Positions 7,575 through 16,362 of a stretch of DNA of 47,216 nucleotides are shown one piece after another; the first letter of the stretch is position 1, and each line of letters opens with the position of its first letter. The stretch is from Phycisphaerae bacterium (GTDB lineage Bacteria; Planctomycetota; Phycisphaerae; UBA1845; PWPN01), in contig JAGNEZ010000051.1 in assembly GCA_018003015.1 (NCBI GenBank), forward strand, positions 1-47,216, read 5' to 3'. Below the pieces are notes generated by a model that made no database searches, was not told where the DNA came from, and saw only the letters and a list, made by a program, of their open reading frames with translations. Made by a program: the position numbers and the translations under genes.

Positions 7575-10247
7575 ATGGCATCGGACCCGACACGACCGTC
7601 TGAGGGGTCGGCGGAAGAGACCCGCGAATGGCTGGAGTCCCTGGACTATGTCCTGCGGGAGCAAGGGCCGGAGCGGGCCTGGGAACTGGTTGAGGTGCTG
7701 CGGGCATGGCTGTGCAAGAAGAGTGGAGCGCCGGTTTTTTCCGCCCACACGCCTTACGTCAACACGATCCCGGCGGCCAGCCAGCCTGCCTACCCGGGCA
7801 ATCGGGAGGTTGAGAAGCGGATCAAGAGTCTGATTCGTTGGAATGCGATGGCGACGGTGGTGAGGGCGAACCGCGAATCGTCGGGGATTGGGGGGCACAT
7901 TTCGACCTTTGCGTCGGCGGCCACGCTCTACGAAGTGGCCTTCAATCACTTTTTCAGAGGGAAAGACGGCGCGTCCTCGGGCGACCAGATTTACTTCCAA
8001 GGTCATGCCACACCGGGCATCTACGCGCGGGCCTTTTTGGAGGGGCGGCTTCGTCCGGAGCAGCTGCAGAACTTCCGGCGCGAACTCAAGAGTGGCGGCG
8101 GGGTCTCCTCCTATCCGCATCCGTGGCTGATGCCGGGTTTCTGGGAGTTTCCCACGGTTTCGATGGGGCTTGGCCCGATCATGGCGATCTATCAAGCCCG
8201 GTTCAACCGTTACCTGCACGATCGCGGCATCAAGGACACCCGTAGCAGTCGGGTATGGGCGTTCCTGGGGGATGGCGAGTGTGACGAGCCGGAGACGCTT
8301 GGCGCGTTGACTCTGGCCTCGCGTGAGAAGCTCGACAACCTGCTTTTCGTGATCAACTGCAATCTGCAGCGGCTGGATGGTCCGGTCCGAGGCAACGGCA
8401 AGATCATCCAGGAACTGGAGGCGGCGTTCCGTGGTGCCGGCTGGAACGTGATCAAGGTGATCTGGGGTAGCGACTGGGATCCGCTGCTGGAGCAGGACAA
8501 GGATGGGTGGTTGGCCCGCCGGATGCAGGAAGCGGTGGACGGCGACTACCAGAAGTACTCGGTGTCGCCGGGCTCGTACACCCGGGAGCATTTCTTCGGC
8601 AAGTACCCGGCGTTGGCGGCGATGGTCAAGCACCTCTCTGACGACTTCATCCAGCGGATGCGTCGTGGCGGGCACGATCCGGAGAAGGTTTACGCGGCCT
8701 ACAAAGCGGCGATCGAGCACAAGGGTGCGCCGACGGTGATCCTCGCCAAGACGATCAAGGGTTACGGACTGGGGGAGGCTGGCGAAGGCAAGAACATCAC
8801 GCACCAGCAGAAGAAGCTCAACGAGCAGGAGCTGCGCGAGTTCCGCAGCCGTTTTGGCATTCCGATCTCGGACAGCGAGGTTGCTGCCGCTCCGTTCTAC
8901 CGGCCGCCGGAGGACAGTCCGGAGATCTGTTATCTTCGCGAACGTCGGCAAGCGCTGGGCGGATTCGTGCCGACGCGGGTGGTCGGATCAGAGCCGGTGG
9001 CCGCTCCGCCGCTGGAGGTCTTCAACGAGTTGCTCGAGGGTACCGGAGAGCGTGAGGCATCGACGATGATGGCCTTCGCCCGGCTGTTTACCCGACTGCT
9101 GCGGGAGAAGGATATCGGCCGGCTGGTTGTCCCGATCATTCCGGACGAGGCTCGGACTTTCGGCCTCGAGCCGCTGTTCCGCCAATGCGGCATCTACGCC
9201 AGTACTGGTCAGCTCTACGAGCCGGTGGACCGGGATACGCTGTTGTACTACCGCGAGGCCAAGGACGGCCAGATTCTCGAGGAGGGCATTACGGAAGCGG
9301 GATCGATGTCTTCGTTCATTGCTGCCGGGACGGCGTATGCGACTCACGGCGTGAACATGATCCCGTTTTTCATCTACTACTCGATGTTCGGATTCCAGCG
9401 GATTGGTGACCTGATCTGGGCGGCGGCGGACATGCGCTGCAAGGGTTTCCTCATTGGGGGTACGGCTGGTCGGACCACCCTGGCGGGCGAGGGGCTCCAG
9501 CACCAGGACGGCCAGAGCCACCTCCTGGCCTCGGTTGTGCCGACCATGCAGGCGTATGACCCGGCTTTCGCCTACGAGCTTGCGGTGATCATTCAGGACG
9601 GCATCCGGCGAATGTACCAGGCCCGCGAGGACGTGTTCTACTACTTGACGATCGGAAATGAGAACTACCAGCAGCCGAAGATGCCTGACGGGGTAGCCGA
9701 GGGTATTCTGAGAGGTCTGTACCGTTACCAGCAATCGGGCCTGGTCAGCGACCGGAGGGTGTTGCTGTTCGGCAGCGGATCGATTCTTCGGGAAGGGCTA
9801 CGGGCGGCCGATATACTGGCGGAGCGGTATGGCGTAGCCGCCGATGTCTGGAGCGCGACCAGCTACAACCTGCTGCGGCGCGAGTGTTTGGAGGTCGAGC
9901 GTTGGAACCGGCTTCACCCGGACGGAGCTCCGCGGAAGTCGCACCTTGCGGCCGCTCTGGGGGACGATTCCGCCCCGGTGGTAGCGGCTTCGGACTATAT
10001 GAAGATCGTGCCTGACCAGATCGCCCGCTGGGTACCGGGGGGTTTGACCACGCTGGGGACTGACGGGTTCGGGCGGAGCGAGGACCGGCCGTCGCTGCGG
10101 CGGCACTTCGAGGTCAATGCCGAGCACATTGTCGTGACGGCGATTGACGCTCTGGCCAGTCGCAAGATGGTAAAGAGGGACCTAGTCCGGCAGGCGATTG
10201 CGGACATGGGTGTGGACCCGGAGGCGACTGACCCGTCGCGGGCGTGA
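7575..10247 (+). CDS. aceE: Pyruvate dehydrogenase E1 component, homodimeric type
   Basis: An 890-residue thiamine-diphosphate-dependent E1 that decarboxylates pyruvate and transfers the acetyl group to the E2 lipoyl arm; E. coli AceE has a nearly identical length (887). The TPP/magnesium motif GDGECDEPE (232-240) pairs with NCNLQRLDGPVRGNGKI (261-277). GHISTFASAATLYEVAFNHFF (108-128) and the later GTTAGRTTL-like region (GGTAGRTTLAGEGLQHQDG) are hallmarks of the AceE family. It heads an aceE-aceF-lpdA set that would form the whole complex in the cytoplasm. The ATG at 7575 is preceded closely by GAGAGG (7567-7572), a short spacer. A candidate promoter lies at 7457-7485. Confidence 0.96.
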   Translation: MASDPTRPSEGSAEETREWLESLDYVLREQGPERAWELVEVLRAWLCKKSGAPVFSAHTPYVNTIPAASQPAYPGNREVEKRIKSLIRWNAMATVVRANRESSGIGGHISTFASAATLYEVAFNHFFRGKDGASSGDQIYFQGHATPGIYARAFLEGRLRPEQLQNFRRELKSGGGVSSYPHPWLMPGFWEFPTVSMGLGPIMAIYQARFNRYLHDRGIKDTRSSRVWAFLGDGECDEPETLGALTLASREKLDNLLFVINCNLQRLDGPVRGNGKIIQELEAAFRGAGWNVIKVIWGSDWDPLLEQDKDGWLARRMQEAVDGDYQKYSVSPGSYTREHFFGKYPALAAMVKHLSDDFIQRMRRGGHDPEKVYAAYKAAIEHKGAPTVILAKTIKGYGLGEAGEGKNITHQQKKLNEQELREFRSRFGIPISDSEVAAAPFYRPPEDSPEICYLRERRQALGGFVPTRVVGSEPVAAPPLEVFNELLEGTGEREASTMMAFARLFTRLLREKDIGRLVVPIIPDEARTFGLEPLFRQCGIYASTGQLYEPVDRDTLLYYREAKDGQILEEGITEAGSMSSFIAAGTAYATHGVNMIPFFIYYSMFGFQRIGDLIWAAADMRCKGFLIGGTAGRTTLAGEGLQHQDGQSHLLASVVPTMQAYDPAFAYELAVIIQDGIRRMYQAREDVFYYLTIGNENYQQPKMPDGVAEGILRGLYRYQQSGLVSDRRVLLFGSGSILREGLRAADILAERYGVAADVWSATSYNLLRRECLEVERWNRLHPDGAPRKSHLAAALGDDSAPVVAASDYMKIVPDQIARWVPGGLTTLGTDGFGRSEDRPSLRRHFEVNAEHIVVTAIDALASRKMVKRDLVRQAIADMGVDPEATDPSRA

Positions 10248-10365
10248 AGAGCGGGCCGGTTTGGAGGTTTTGGGGTCTGAATCAGGAGCCTCCCTTGGTC
10301 TCCCCTCGGTCGAGGGGGGGAAGGGATGGCCGATTGGGTGACCGCTGAATGCTGAGAGCTTCCGC
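10248..10365 (+). repeat. aceE-aceF spacer with hairpin and short-word repeat
   Basis: The 118-bp spacer contains a perfect stem CCCCTC-GGTC-GAGGGG (10302-10317) and, just before aceF, the near-tandem words GCTGAAT GCTGAGA (10344-10357). The second word supplies the weak GAGAG upstream of the aceF ATG. It may lower read-through or be a small intergenic repeat like those at 2.6 and 26 kb. Confidence 0.4.
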
Positions 10366-11700
10366 ATGAGTCTTCAGGAAATCAAGTTGCCGGATCTGGG
10401 CGAAGGGGTCAAAGGGGGCGATGTCATCCAGGTGCTTGTCTCACCTGGCGACGTGGTCAAGCCCGAGCAGACGGTGGCCGAGGTCGAGACCGACAAGGCG
10501 GTGCTTGAGGTTCCGTGCCCGGTGGCGGGTAAGGTCGTTCAGGTTTCGGTCGCTCAGGGGGATCACATTGTCGTCGGGCAGACGCTGATCAGCGTGGAGA
10601 CGGACGTCACTGCGGCGGTGGCGGCGACTCCGCCGGCGGCGGGGCCCGCGCCGGCCGCGGACCGCGTAGCCCGGCCCTCTGCCCCGCAGGTCACTGCGCC
10701 GGTTGAGGAGACTGTGCCGGTCGCCGGGCCGGTTTCGGCTCATTCGGTCGCATCGCCTGCGGCCCCGGCAGGGCCTGCCCGTGACGAGGCGCCGATTGCA
10801 GCCGGTCCGGCCACACGACGGCTGGCACGGGAGTTGGGCGTCGATCTCCGGGTCATCGCCCAAAGCCATCCCGGCACCCGAGTAACGGACGAGATGGTCA
10901 AGGCCTTTGTCAAACAGGCCATGACGACGGGTGCGGCGGCGGCTGGAGGGGGCACGTGCGTGGTGGCCGCCCCCCCGCTCCCCGACTTCAGTCAGTGGGG
11001 GCCGGTGGACCGGGTACCGTTCTCGAGCTTGCAGCGGAAGACAGCCGAGGCCCTCTCGGTCGGCTGGAGTCTAGCCCCGCACGTGACCCAGTTCGAGCAG
11101 TGCGACATCACGCGGGTGGAGGTTCTCCGCAAGCGATTCCGCGACACGCCGCAGGGCAAGGAAGCCAAGCTCACGGTGACGGCCTTTGTGCTCAAGGCAT
11201 TGACCACGGTTCTCAAGGCCCACCCGCAGTTCAACGCGTCCTTTGAGCATCGCACCAACGAGTTGATTCTCAAGCGTTACTACCACATTGGCGTGGCGGT
11301 GGATACTGAGGCGGGGCTGATTGTCCCCGTGCTGCGGGACGTGGATCGCAAGGGCGTGCTGCAGATCGCGGCGGAGATGAACGAACTGGCCGAGCGGACG
11401 CGGAAGCGCAAGGTGGGCTTGGACGAACTGAAGGGTGGCACCTTCACGGTGACCAACCTGGGGGGGATTGGGGGCACGGCCTTCACGCCGATCATCAACT
11501 ATCCGGAGGTGGCGATTCTCGGGCTGGCTCGTTCGAAGGAGGAGCCGGCGGTGGTTGACGGGAAACTGACCACGCGACTGATGCTTCCGCTGTGCCTGTC
11601 GTACGATCATCGGGTCATCAACGGAGCCGACGGGGCGCGGTTCATTCGCAAGCTGGCCGGCCTGCTGGAGGACCCGGAGGTGCTGCTCCTGGGGGCATGA
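10366..11700 (+). CDS. aceF: Pyruvate dehydrogenase E2, dihydrolipoamide acetyltransferase
   Basis: A 444-residue E2 core protein. It has one lipoyl domain (about 1-80) with the lipoylated Lys44 in ETDKAVLEV, a long Ala/Pro-rich flexible linker (about 82-144), a peripheral-subunit-binding domain (about 145-182, ATRRLARELGVDL) and the acetyltransferase domain (about 210-444). The catalytic motif reads SYDHRVINGADG (412-423) with His415. The position four residues after His is Asn rather than the more common Asp; I recall the same in Pseudomonas-type E2p, so loss of activity need not follow. E. coli AceF has three lipoyl domains, this one only one. It lies between aceE and lpdA. A branched-chain or 2-oxoglutarate E2 is less likely given the neighbours. 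Confidence 0.94.
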   Translation: MSLQEIKLPDLGEGVKGGDVIQVLVSPGDVVKPEQTVAEVETDKAVLEVPCPVAGKVVQVSVAQGDHIVVGQTLISVETDVTAAVAATPPAAGPAPAADRVARPSAPQVTAPVEETVPVAGPVSAHSVASPAAPAGPARDEAPIAAGPATRRLARELGVDLRVIAQSHPGTRVTDEMVKAFVKQAMTTGAAAAGGGTCVVAAPPLPDFSQWGPVDRVPFSSLQRKTAEALSVGWSLAPHVTQFEQCDITRVEVLRKRFRDTPQGKEAKLTVTAFVLKALTTVLKAHPQFNASFEHRTNELILKRYYHIGVAVDTEAGLIVPVLRDVDRKGVLQIAAEMNELAERTRKRKVGLDELKGGTFTVTNLGGIGGTAFTPIINYPEVAILGLARSKEEPAVVDGKLTTRLMLPLCLSYDHRVINGADGARFIRKLAGLLEDPEVLLLGA

Positions 11701-11751
11701 GCGCGGGCGGCGGGGCCGACCACGCAGGCCAGGTGCGGAGGATGATGACAC

Positions 11752-13209
11752 ATGAGTGATGCAGCGGTCCGTGAAACCGACGTGGTGGTTATTGGTGCCG
11801 GGCCCGGGGGTTATGCGGCCGCGTTTGCGATCGCCGACCGGGGGTTCAAGGTCGCGGTGGTGGACGCCGATCCGGAGCCGGGTGGTGTGTGTCTGAACCG
11901 GGGGTGTATTCCATCGAAGTCACTGCTGCACGTGGCTCGCCTGATCGGCGAGGTTCGGGAGGCCAAGGAGTGGGGTCTTTCGTTCGGAGAGCCGCGGATC
12001 GACGTGGCCCGGTTGCGGAGTTGGAAGAACGAGGTTATCGGGAAGCTGAACGGAGGCATCCGGCAGATGGCCAAGCTTCGCCAGGTAGATCTGGTGCGGG
12101 CGTGGGCGCGGTTCGAGGATTCCCAGACGCTTCTGCTCAGCACCGAGCGTGGGGCGGCTCCCGACCGAGGTCGTCTGAAGTTCAAGCGGGCGGTGGTGGC
12201 GGCCGGCTCGCGTCCCGCGGTCATTCCGGCGTTCGACATCGGCAGTCCGCGGATTTGGAACTCGACTTCCGCATTGGAGCTCAGCGCCGTACCGCAGACG
12301 CTGCTGATCGTGGGCGGCGGGTACATTGGCCTGGAGATGGGGACGGTTTACGCAGCCCTGGGCAGCGAGGTCACCGTCGTGGAGATGACCGAGGGGCTGC
12401 TGCCGGGCGCGGATCGCGATCTGGTTCGCGTTCTCGAGCTGCGGCTCAGGAAGGCGTTCAAGAGCGTCTACTTGAACACCAAGGTGTCGAAGGTAACCGA
12501 GGCCGGCAGTGGGGTCGCGGTCACGTTCGAGGCGGTCGGGGGGGCCAAGGCCGGCCCCAAGGCGCCGCCGGCGACCGCGGAGTTTGAGCGGGTGCTTGTG
12601 TCGGTCGGCCGGACGCCGAACAGCGACGGGCTGGGGCTGGAGAACACGAAGGCCAAGGTGACCGGGCGTGGTTTCGTCGAGGTAGACCCACAGCTGCGTA
12701 CGGACGACGCGCACATCTGGGCGATTGGCGACATTGCCGGGGAGCCGATGCTGGCCCACAAAGCGGCCTACGAGGCCAAGGTGGTGGCCGAGGTGTTTGC
12801 GGGGCACAAGGCGGCCGTGGATGCGAAGGCCATCCCTGCGGTGGTTTTCACGGATCCGGAGATCGCCTGGGCCGGTTTGACCGAGAATCAGGCCAAGGCG
12901 GCGGGGACCGAGGTTAAGATTGCCAAGTTCCCGTGGGGTGCTTCGGGACGAGCCACGGCCAACGGTCGCAACGACGGGGTGACCAAGGTTATCGCCTCAC
13001 CGGCCAGCAAGCAGGTTCTGGGCGTCGGCATCGTGGGTTCTGGAGCGGGCGAGCTGATTTCGGAGGCGGTCGTGGCGATCGAGATGGGTGCCACGGCTGA
13101 AGACCTGGCCTTGTGCATCCATCCCCATCCGACGTTGTCGGAGACGGTCATGGAAGCGGCCGAGGCGGTCTTCGGAAGCTCGACACACCAAGCCCCCCCG
13201 CGACGATAA
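11752..13209 (+). CDS. lpdA: Dihydrolipoamide dehydrogenase (E3)
   Basis: A 485-residue FAD disulfide oxidoreductase that reoxidises the E2 lipoamide with NAD+. The FAD-binding motif VVIGAGPGGYAAA starts at residue 12. The redox-active pair is in GGVCLNRGCIPSKS (Cys47 and Cys52). The NAD-binding motif is VGGGYIGLEMG, the second FAD motif is AIGDIAGEPMLAHKA, and the C-terminal HPHPTLSE supplies the catalytic His-Glu dyad. The ATG is preceded by GGAGG (11737-11741) at a 10-base spacing. It is the last gene of the pyruvate dehydrogenase operon, 51 bp after aceF. Confidence 0.96.
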   Translation: MSDAAVRETDVVVIGAGPGGYAAAFAIADRGFKVAVVDADPEPGGVCLNRGCIPSKSLLHVARLIGEVREAKEWGLSFGEPRIDVARLRSWKNEVIGKLNGGIRQMAKLRQVDLVRAWARFEDSQTLLLSTERGAAPDRGRLKFKRAVVAAGSRPAVIPAFDIGSPRIWNSTSALELSAVPQTLLIVGGGYIGLEMGTVYAALGSEVTVVEMTEGLLPGADRDLVRVLELRLRKAFKSVYLNTKVSKVTEAGSGVAVTFEAVGGAKAGPKAPPATAEFERVLVSVGRTPNSDGLGLENTKAKVTGRGFVEVDPQLRTDDAHIWAIGDIAGEPMLAHKAAYEAKVVAEVFAGHKAAVDAKAIPAVVFTDPEIAWAGLTENQAKAAGTEVKIAKFPWGASGRATANGRNDGVTKVIASPASKQVLGVGIVGSGAGELISEAVVAIEMGATAEDLALCIHPHPTLSETVMEAAEAVFGSSTHQAPPRR

Positions 13210-13304
13210 CCGATGGGTTGGAGAGGCCCGTTCTCTGGTCTGTGGCCGAACCGGTTGTGTCGGGCTGCGAGCGGGCCAGCCGTTGCCTGCCCACGGGTTT
13301 CCGT

Positions 13305-13811
13305 TCAGATGCGGTCGGGCATGGGCACCAAGCCACATCGCTGGCCGAACAACCGGACGGCGATCCCCACGCGATCACCTTCACCGTTGGCGTTGATGAG
13401 GAGTTCGGTACGGACGATCAGTCCCTGTTGGGTGATCATCTGTCCGGAGCCTGGCTCGGGCCCGCGCTCGCGGATGGCAAGCTGGAAGGTATAACGCTGG
13501 CCGATCGCCACGCCGTAGCCGATGGGCACGATGCCGTACAATCCGCCGTCGCCGAACTCGACGACATGGCCGACGATGCGGGCCGGCTGGGTATCGCTGA
13601 CATCTTCGGGACAACTGAGCAGGGTCATTTCGCAGCGAAGGCTGCGCCGCCTCCCCTGCCGTTTCTCATCGTCTGGGGTCGCGCGGACCCACTGCATCAG
13701 GCACGCTCGACGTGCCGCAGCGCTCTGGAGATCGGGGAAACCCGTATCTGCCTGGAACGGGGGCAAAGCGTACTCTGGTAATCGTTGGTGGGATTGACTA
13801 ACCGCTGGCAT
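13305..13811 (-). CDS. Divergent PilZ-like protein
   Basis: A 168-residue protein. From about residue 48 it has EKRQGRRRSLR, similar to the RxxxR signature of PilZ c-di-GMP receptors, followed about 35 residues later by VVEFGDGGLYG, which occupies the place of the (D/N)xSxxG motif but is degenerate. Beta-rich segments then continue to the end (RIVGHVVEF, YTFQLAIRE, RVGIAVRLFG). The start chosen (ATG at 13811) has GGAGG six bases upstream. The frame stays open to 14084 but that extension has no protein-like character; an ATG at 13697 is another possible start. It is convergent with lpdA. The PilZ assignment rests on pattern only, and c-di-GMP binding is doubtful given the altered second motif. 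Confidence 0.55.
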   Translation of the reverse strand: MPAVSQSHQRLPEYALPPFQADTGFPDLQSAAARRACLMQWVRATPDDEKRQGRRRSLRCEMTLLSCPEDVSDTQPARIVGHVVEFGDGGLYGIVPIGYGVAIGQRYTFQLAIRERGPEPGSGQMITQQGLIVRTELLINANGEGDRVGIAVRLFGQRCGLVPMPDRI

Positions 13812-13848
13812 TTCTGGCCTCCGTGCTTCTTTCCCGAACAGGTTTTCC

Positions 13849-13960
13849 GCGGGGCGGCGCGTCCGCCGCCTTCGACCACGACCGCGTGCCCGGCTCCAAA
13901 GGACCGGTGTTCCTGAGCTGGTGCCGCTTCCCCGTCGGCCACCCTCCAGGCCGACGGACC
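13849..13960 (-). other. Hairpin-rich leader upstream of the PilZ-like gene
   Basis: Within the 463-bp non-coding stretch between the PilZ-like gene and mnmG there are two perfect inverted repeats: a 7-bp stem GGCGGCG-CGTC-CGCCGCC (13853-13870) and a 9-bp stem CCGTCGGCC (13932-13940) with GGCCGACGG (13949-13957) and an 8-base loop. Read on the minus strand they would form a folded 5' leader of the PilZ-like mRNA. It does not match a riboswitch class I know. Confidence 0.4.
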
Positions 13961-14196
13961 GTGTTGCATGACTGGGACGAAACCTCGGGGATCGCGAACT
14001 GACGGCTGCTCCACACAGGCCCCATACGATTCCCACGAGTGACGACACGGTCTTCCTTGACGCGTGATGTCCGAATCGTCCCACGCAAATTGGCGTGACT
14101 TGGACTGTGATTTCTCAGGTTAACTATACACCGCGGTTTTCCGCCGGGTCGAGAAAAGTGGGGCAAAACAGATGAATTGCGTCATTTCTCTGTCGA

Positions 14197-14225
14197 TTGA
14201 CCCTGAATCATCAGCCCGCTAGCCT
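14197..14225 (+). promoter_or_regulatory. Candidate promoter of mnmG
   Basis: TTGACC (14197-14202), a 17-base spacer and TAGCCT (14220-14225). The -35 box is good, the -10 box weak. A second possible promoter lies at 14100-14130 (TTGGAC, 19 bases, TATACA). Either would serve mnmG; neither is decisive. Confidence 0.25.
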
Positions 14226-14274
14226 GATATTCGGACGGTGAACGCGGGTGACTTGAGTGTTGACGAGATCAGGT

Positions 14275-16101
14275 ATGGACTACGACGTGATTGTGGTGGG
14301 TGGTGGACACGCGGGCACGGAGGCCGCCTGGGCTGCTGCCAGGATGGGGTGTGGAACGGCTTTAGTCACGATGAACGTGGAGGCCATCGGGCGGATGTCG
14401 TGTAATCCGGCGATCGGCGGCATCGGCAAGGGCCACATTGTCCGGGAGATCGACGCCTTAGGGGGTCTGATGGCCCTGGCCGCGGACGAGGGTGGGATTC
14501 AGTTCCGGGTTCTCAACCGAAGCAAGGGTCCGGCGGTCTGGGCCCCGCGGGCGCAGGCCGACCGGAAGCTATACGCTGAAGCCGTTCAGGGTTTGTTGTC
14601 CACGGCGGGCTCGTTGGACATCATCGAAGGCCTGGTTGAGGCGTTGGTGGTCGAGGCCGGTGTGAGCGGGACGGCCCGTCAACGGGCAGCCGGTGTCCGC
14701 CTGGCCGACGGGCGGCAACTTCAGTCCAGAGCGGTGGTTATCACTACGGGCACGTTTCTTCGCGGCCTGATGCACTGCGGCACGCGTCAATGGGAAGGTG
14801 GGCGGCTCGGTGAAGGGGCGGCCGCAGGTCTCAGCGAGCATCTCAGCCGCCTCGGCTTCACGCTCGGGCGCCTCAAGACTGGGACACCTCCACGGATCGA
14901 CCGAGGGTCTATAGACTACGCCGCGGTTACCGCGCAATCGGGCGACGAACCTCCGGTTCCTTTTTCGTTCCTGACGCCAGCCATTACCCGGCCGCAGATC
15001 CAGTGCTGGATCACCTCCACGAACGAACGGACGCATGCGATCATCCGCGGCAACATTCAGCGGGCGCCGATGTATTCCGGGCAGATCAAGTCGCGGGGGC
15101 CGCGGTATTGTCCGAGCGTGGAGGACAAAGTGATGCGGTTCGCCGACAAGGACTCGCATCAGGTTTTTCTTGAGCCGGAGGGGTATGGCAGTCCGCTGGT
15201 CTACTGCAATGGGATTCCGACCTCGCTGCCGTCCGACGTGCAGGATGCGATGGTCCGCTCGATTGCCGGTCTGGAGCGTGCCAGGATCATGCAATACGGA
15301 TATGCCGTGGAGTATGATTGGGTTCCCACTGACCAGATTGACGCCACGCTGGAGACCAAGCGGATGGCCGGTCTGTACCTGGCCGGGCAGATCAACGGGA
15401 CCAGCGGCTACGAGGAGGCGGCGGGTCAGGGTCTTATGGCGGGCATCAACGCGGTCGCTGGGATCAGGGGGTGTGATTCGGTGGTACTCGGGCGTGATGA
15501 GGCCTACATCGGGGTGATGGTTGACGATCTGGTCACCAAGCCGCCTGACGAGCCGTACCGCATGTTCACGTCGCGGGCCGAGTACCGGCTGCACTTGCGT
15601 AGCGACAACGCCGACCAGCGTCTGACGCCCATTGGACGACGGGTTGGTCTGGTCGATGACCGTCGCTGGTCGGCATTCGAGGCCAAGCGGGCCAGCATTG
15701 GGCTTCTGACGGCGGCGTTGAAGGCGACCCGGCTGGACGGGGTCTCACTGGCGGAGTGGCTTCGGCGACCTGAGGTTCGTCTGGCAGAGCTGGGAGTTCG
15801 GGTACCTGAGCTGGCCGTGGACGGCTATCCAGCTGCAGTTCGCGAAGCGGTGGAGATTGAGGCCAGATACGCCGGTTACCTGGAACGTGAACACCGGCTG
15901 ATTGAGCGGTATCGGCACCTTGAGTCGCGGTGTATTCCCGCGGGGCTCGACTATGATTCGCTGACGGAATTGCGTTTCGAAGCCCGTGAGAAGTTCGCCC
16001 GATTCCGTCCCCGGAACCTGGGTCAAGCGGCCCGTATCAGTGGGATCAGTCCGGCGGACATCACCACGCTGAGTTTGTACGTAGCGAGGCCGGGGCGATA
16101 A
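14275..16101 (+). CDS. mnmG: tRNA uridine-5-carboxymethylaminomethyl modification enzyme MnmG (GidA)
   Basis: About 608 residues. MnmG binds FAD and, with MnmE, uses methylene-tetrahydrofolate to build the 5-carboxymethylaminomethyl group at wobble U34 of several tRNAs. The N-terminal FAD motif is VVGGGHAGTEAAWAAARMG. The family signature SCNPAIGGIGKGHIVREIDALGG follows near residue 40. Further family segments are TGTFLRG, LKTGTPPRID and the C-terminal GYLEREHRLIERYRHLE region ending in ARISGISPADI. The start is taken at the ATG (14275) beginning MDYDVIVVGGG; a GTG six codons upstream (14257) is possible. No mnmE is in the window; mnmA, which thiolates the same uridine, is at 37 kb. Confidence 0.95.
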   Translation: MDYDVIVVGGGHAGTEAAWAAARMGCGTALVTMNVEAIGRMSCNPAIGGIGKGHIVREIDALGGLMALAADEGGIQFRVLNRSKGPAVWAPRAQADRKLYAEAVQGLLSTAGSLDIIEGLVEALVVEAGVSGTARQRAAGVRLADGRQLQSRAVVITTGTFLRGLMHCGTRQWEGGRLGEGAAAGLSEHLSRLGFTLGRLKTGTPPRIDRGSIDYAAVTAQSGDEPPVPFSFLTPAITRPQIQCWITSTNERTHAIIRGNIQRAPMYSGQIKSRGPRYCPSVEDKVMRFADKDSHQVFLEPEGYGSPLVYCNGIPTSLPSDVQDAMVRSIAGLERARIMQYGYAVEYDWVPTDQIDATLETKRMAGLYLAGQINGTSGYEEAAGQGLMAGINAVAGIRGCDSVVLGRDEAYIGVMVDDLVTKPPDEPYRMFTSRAEYRLHLRSDNADQRLTPIGRRVGLVDDRRWSAFEAKRASIGLLTAALKATRLDGVSLAEWLRRPEVRLAELGVRVPELAVDGYPAAVREAVEIEARYAGYLEREHRLIERYRHLESRCIPAGLDYDSLTELRFEAREKFARFRPRNLGQAARISGISPADITTLSLYVARPGR

Positions 16102-16219
16102 GTCAGAGCCGGTGCGGCAAGGTGGACGAGCCAGCAGGGATTACTTAAGTACACTGTCAGGTGAACGGATTAGCTATGGGGTGCCTGGTGGAGAGGGTGG
16201 GGGCAAGGCTTGTGTCGCC

Positions 16220-16248
16220 GTGACATGGAACGTGGAGGTCGCTATACT
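16220..16248 (+). promoter_or_regulatory. Candidate sigma-70 promoter of the prepilin-like gene
   Basis: GTGACA (16220-16225), a 17-base spacer and TATACT (16243-16248), each matching 5 of 6 consensus bases. It lies in the 261-bp gap after mnmG; transcription would start near 16255, about 108 bases before the ATG. Confidence 0.5.
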
Positions 16249-16362
16249 AGGATGGGCCAGTTCGATGGCAGCCGCTCCATGGGTGCTGGGTTGCCGTGCG
16301 GGGCGGGGTCGAGTTTCACGATTGGCTTACTGGGAACGTAGCAGGCGAAGGATGGTGACTCG

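Noticed and set aside
13785-13860. Resemblance of the PilZ-gene leader to TPP (AATGCCAGCGG), GEMM and SRP RNA (GGGAAAGAAGCA) words
   Set aside because: Only short words match; the TPP CUGAGA segment, the GEMM core and the SRP domain IV loop geometry are missing.
13812-14084. N-terminal extension of the PilZ-like frame to 259 residues
   Set aside because: The added part is Arg/Ser/Gly-rich without domain character, while the ATG at 13811 has a strong ribosome binding site; the region also holds perfect hairpins.
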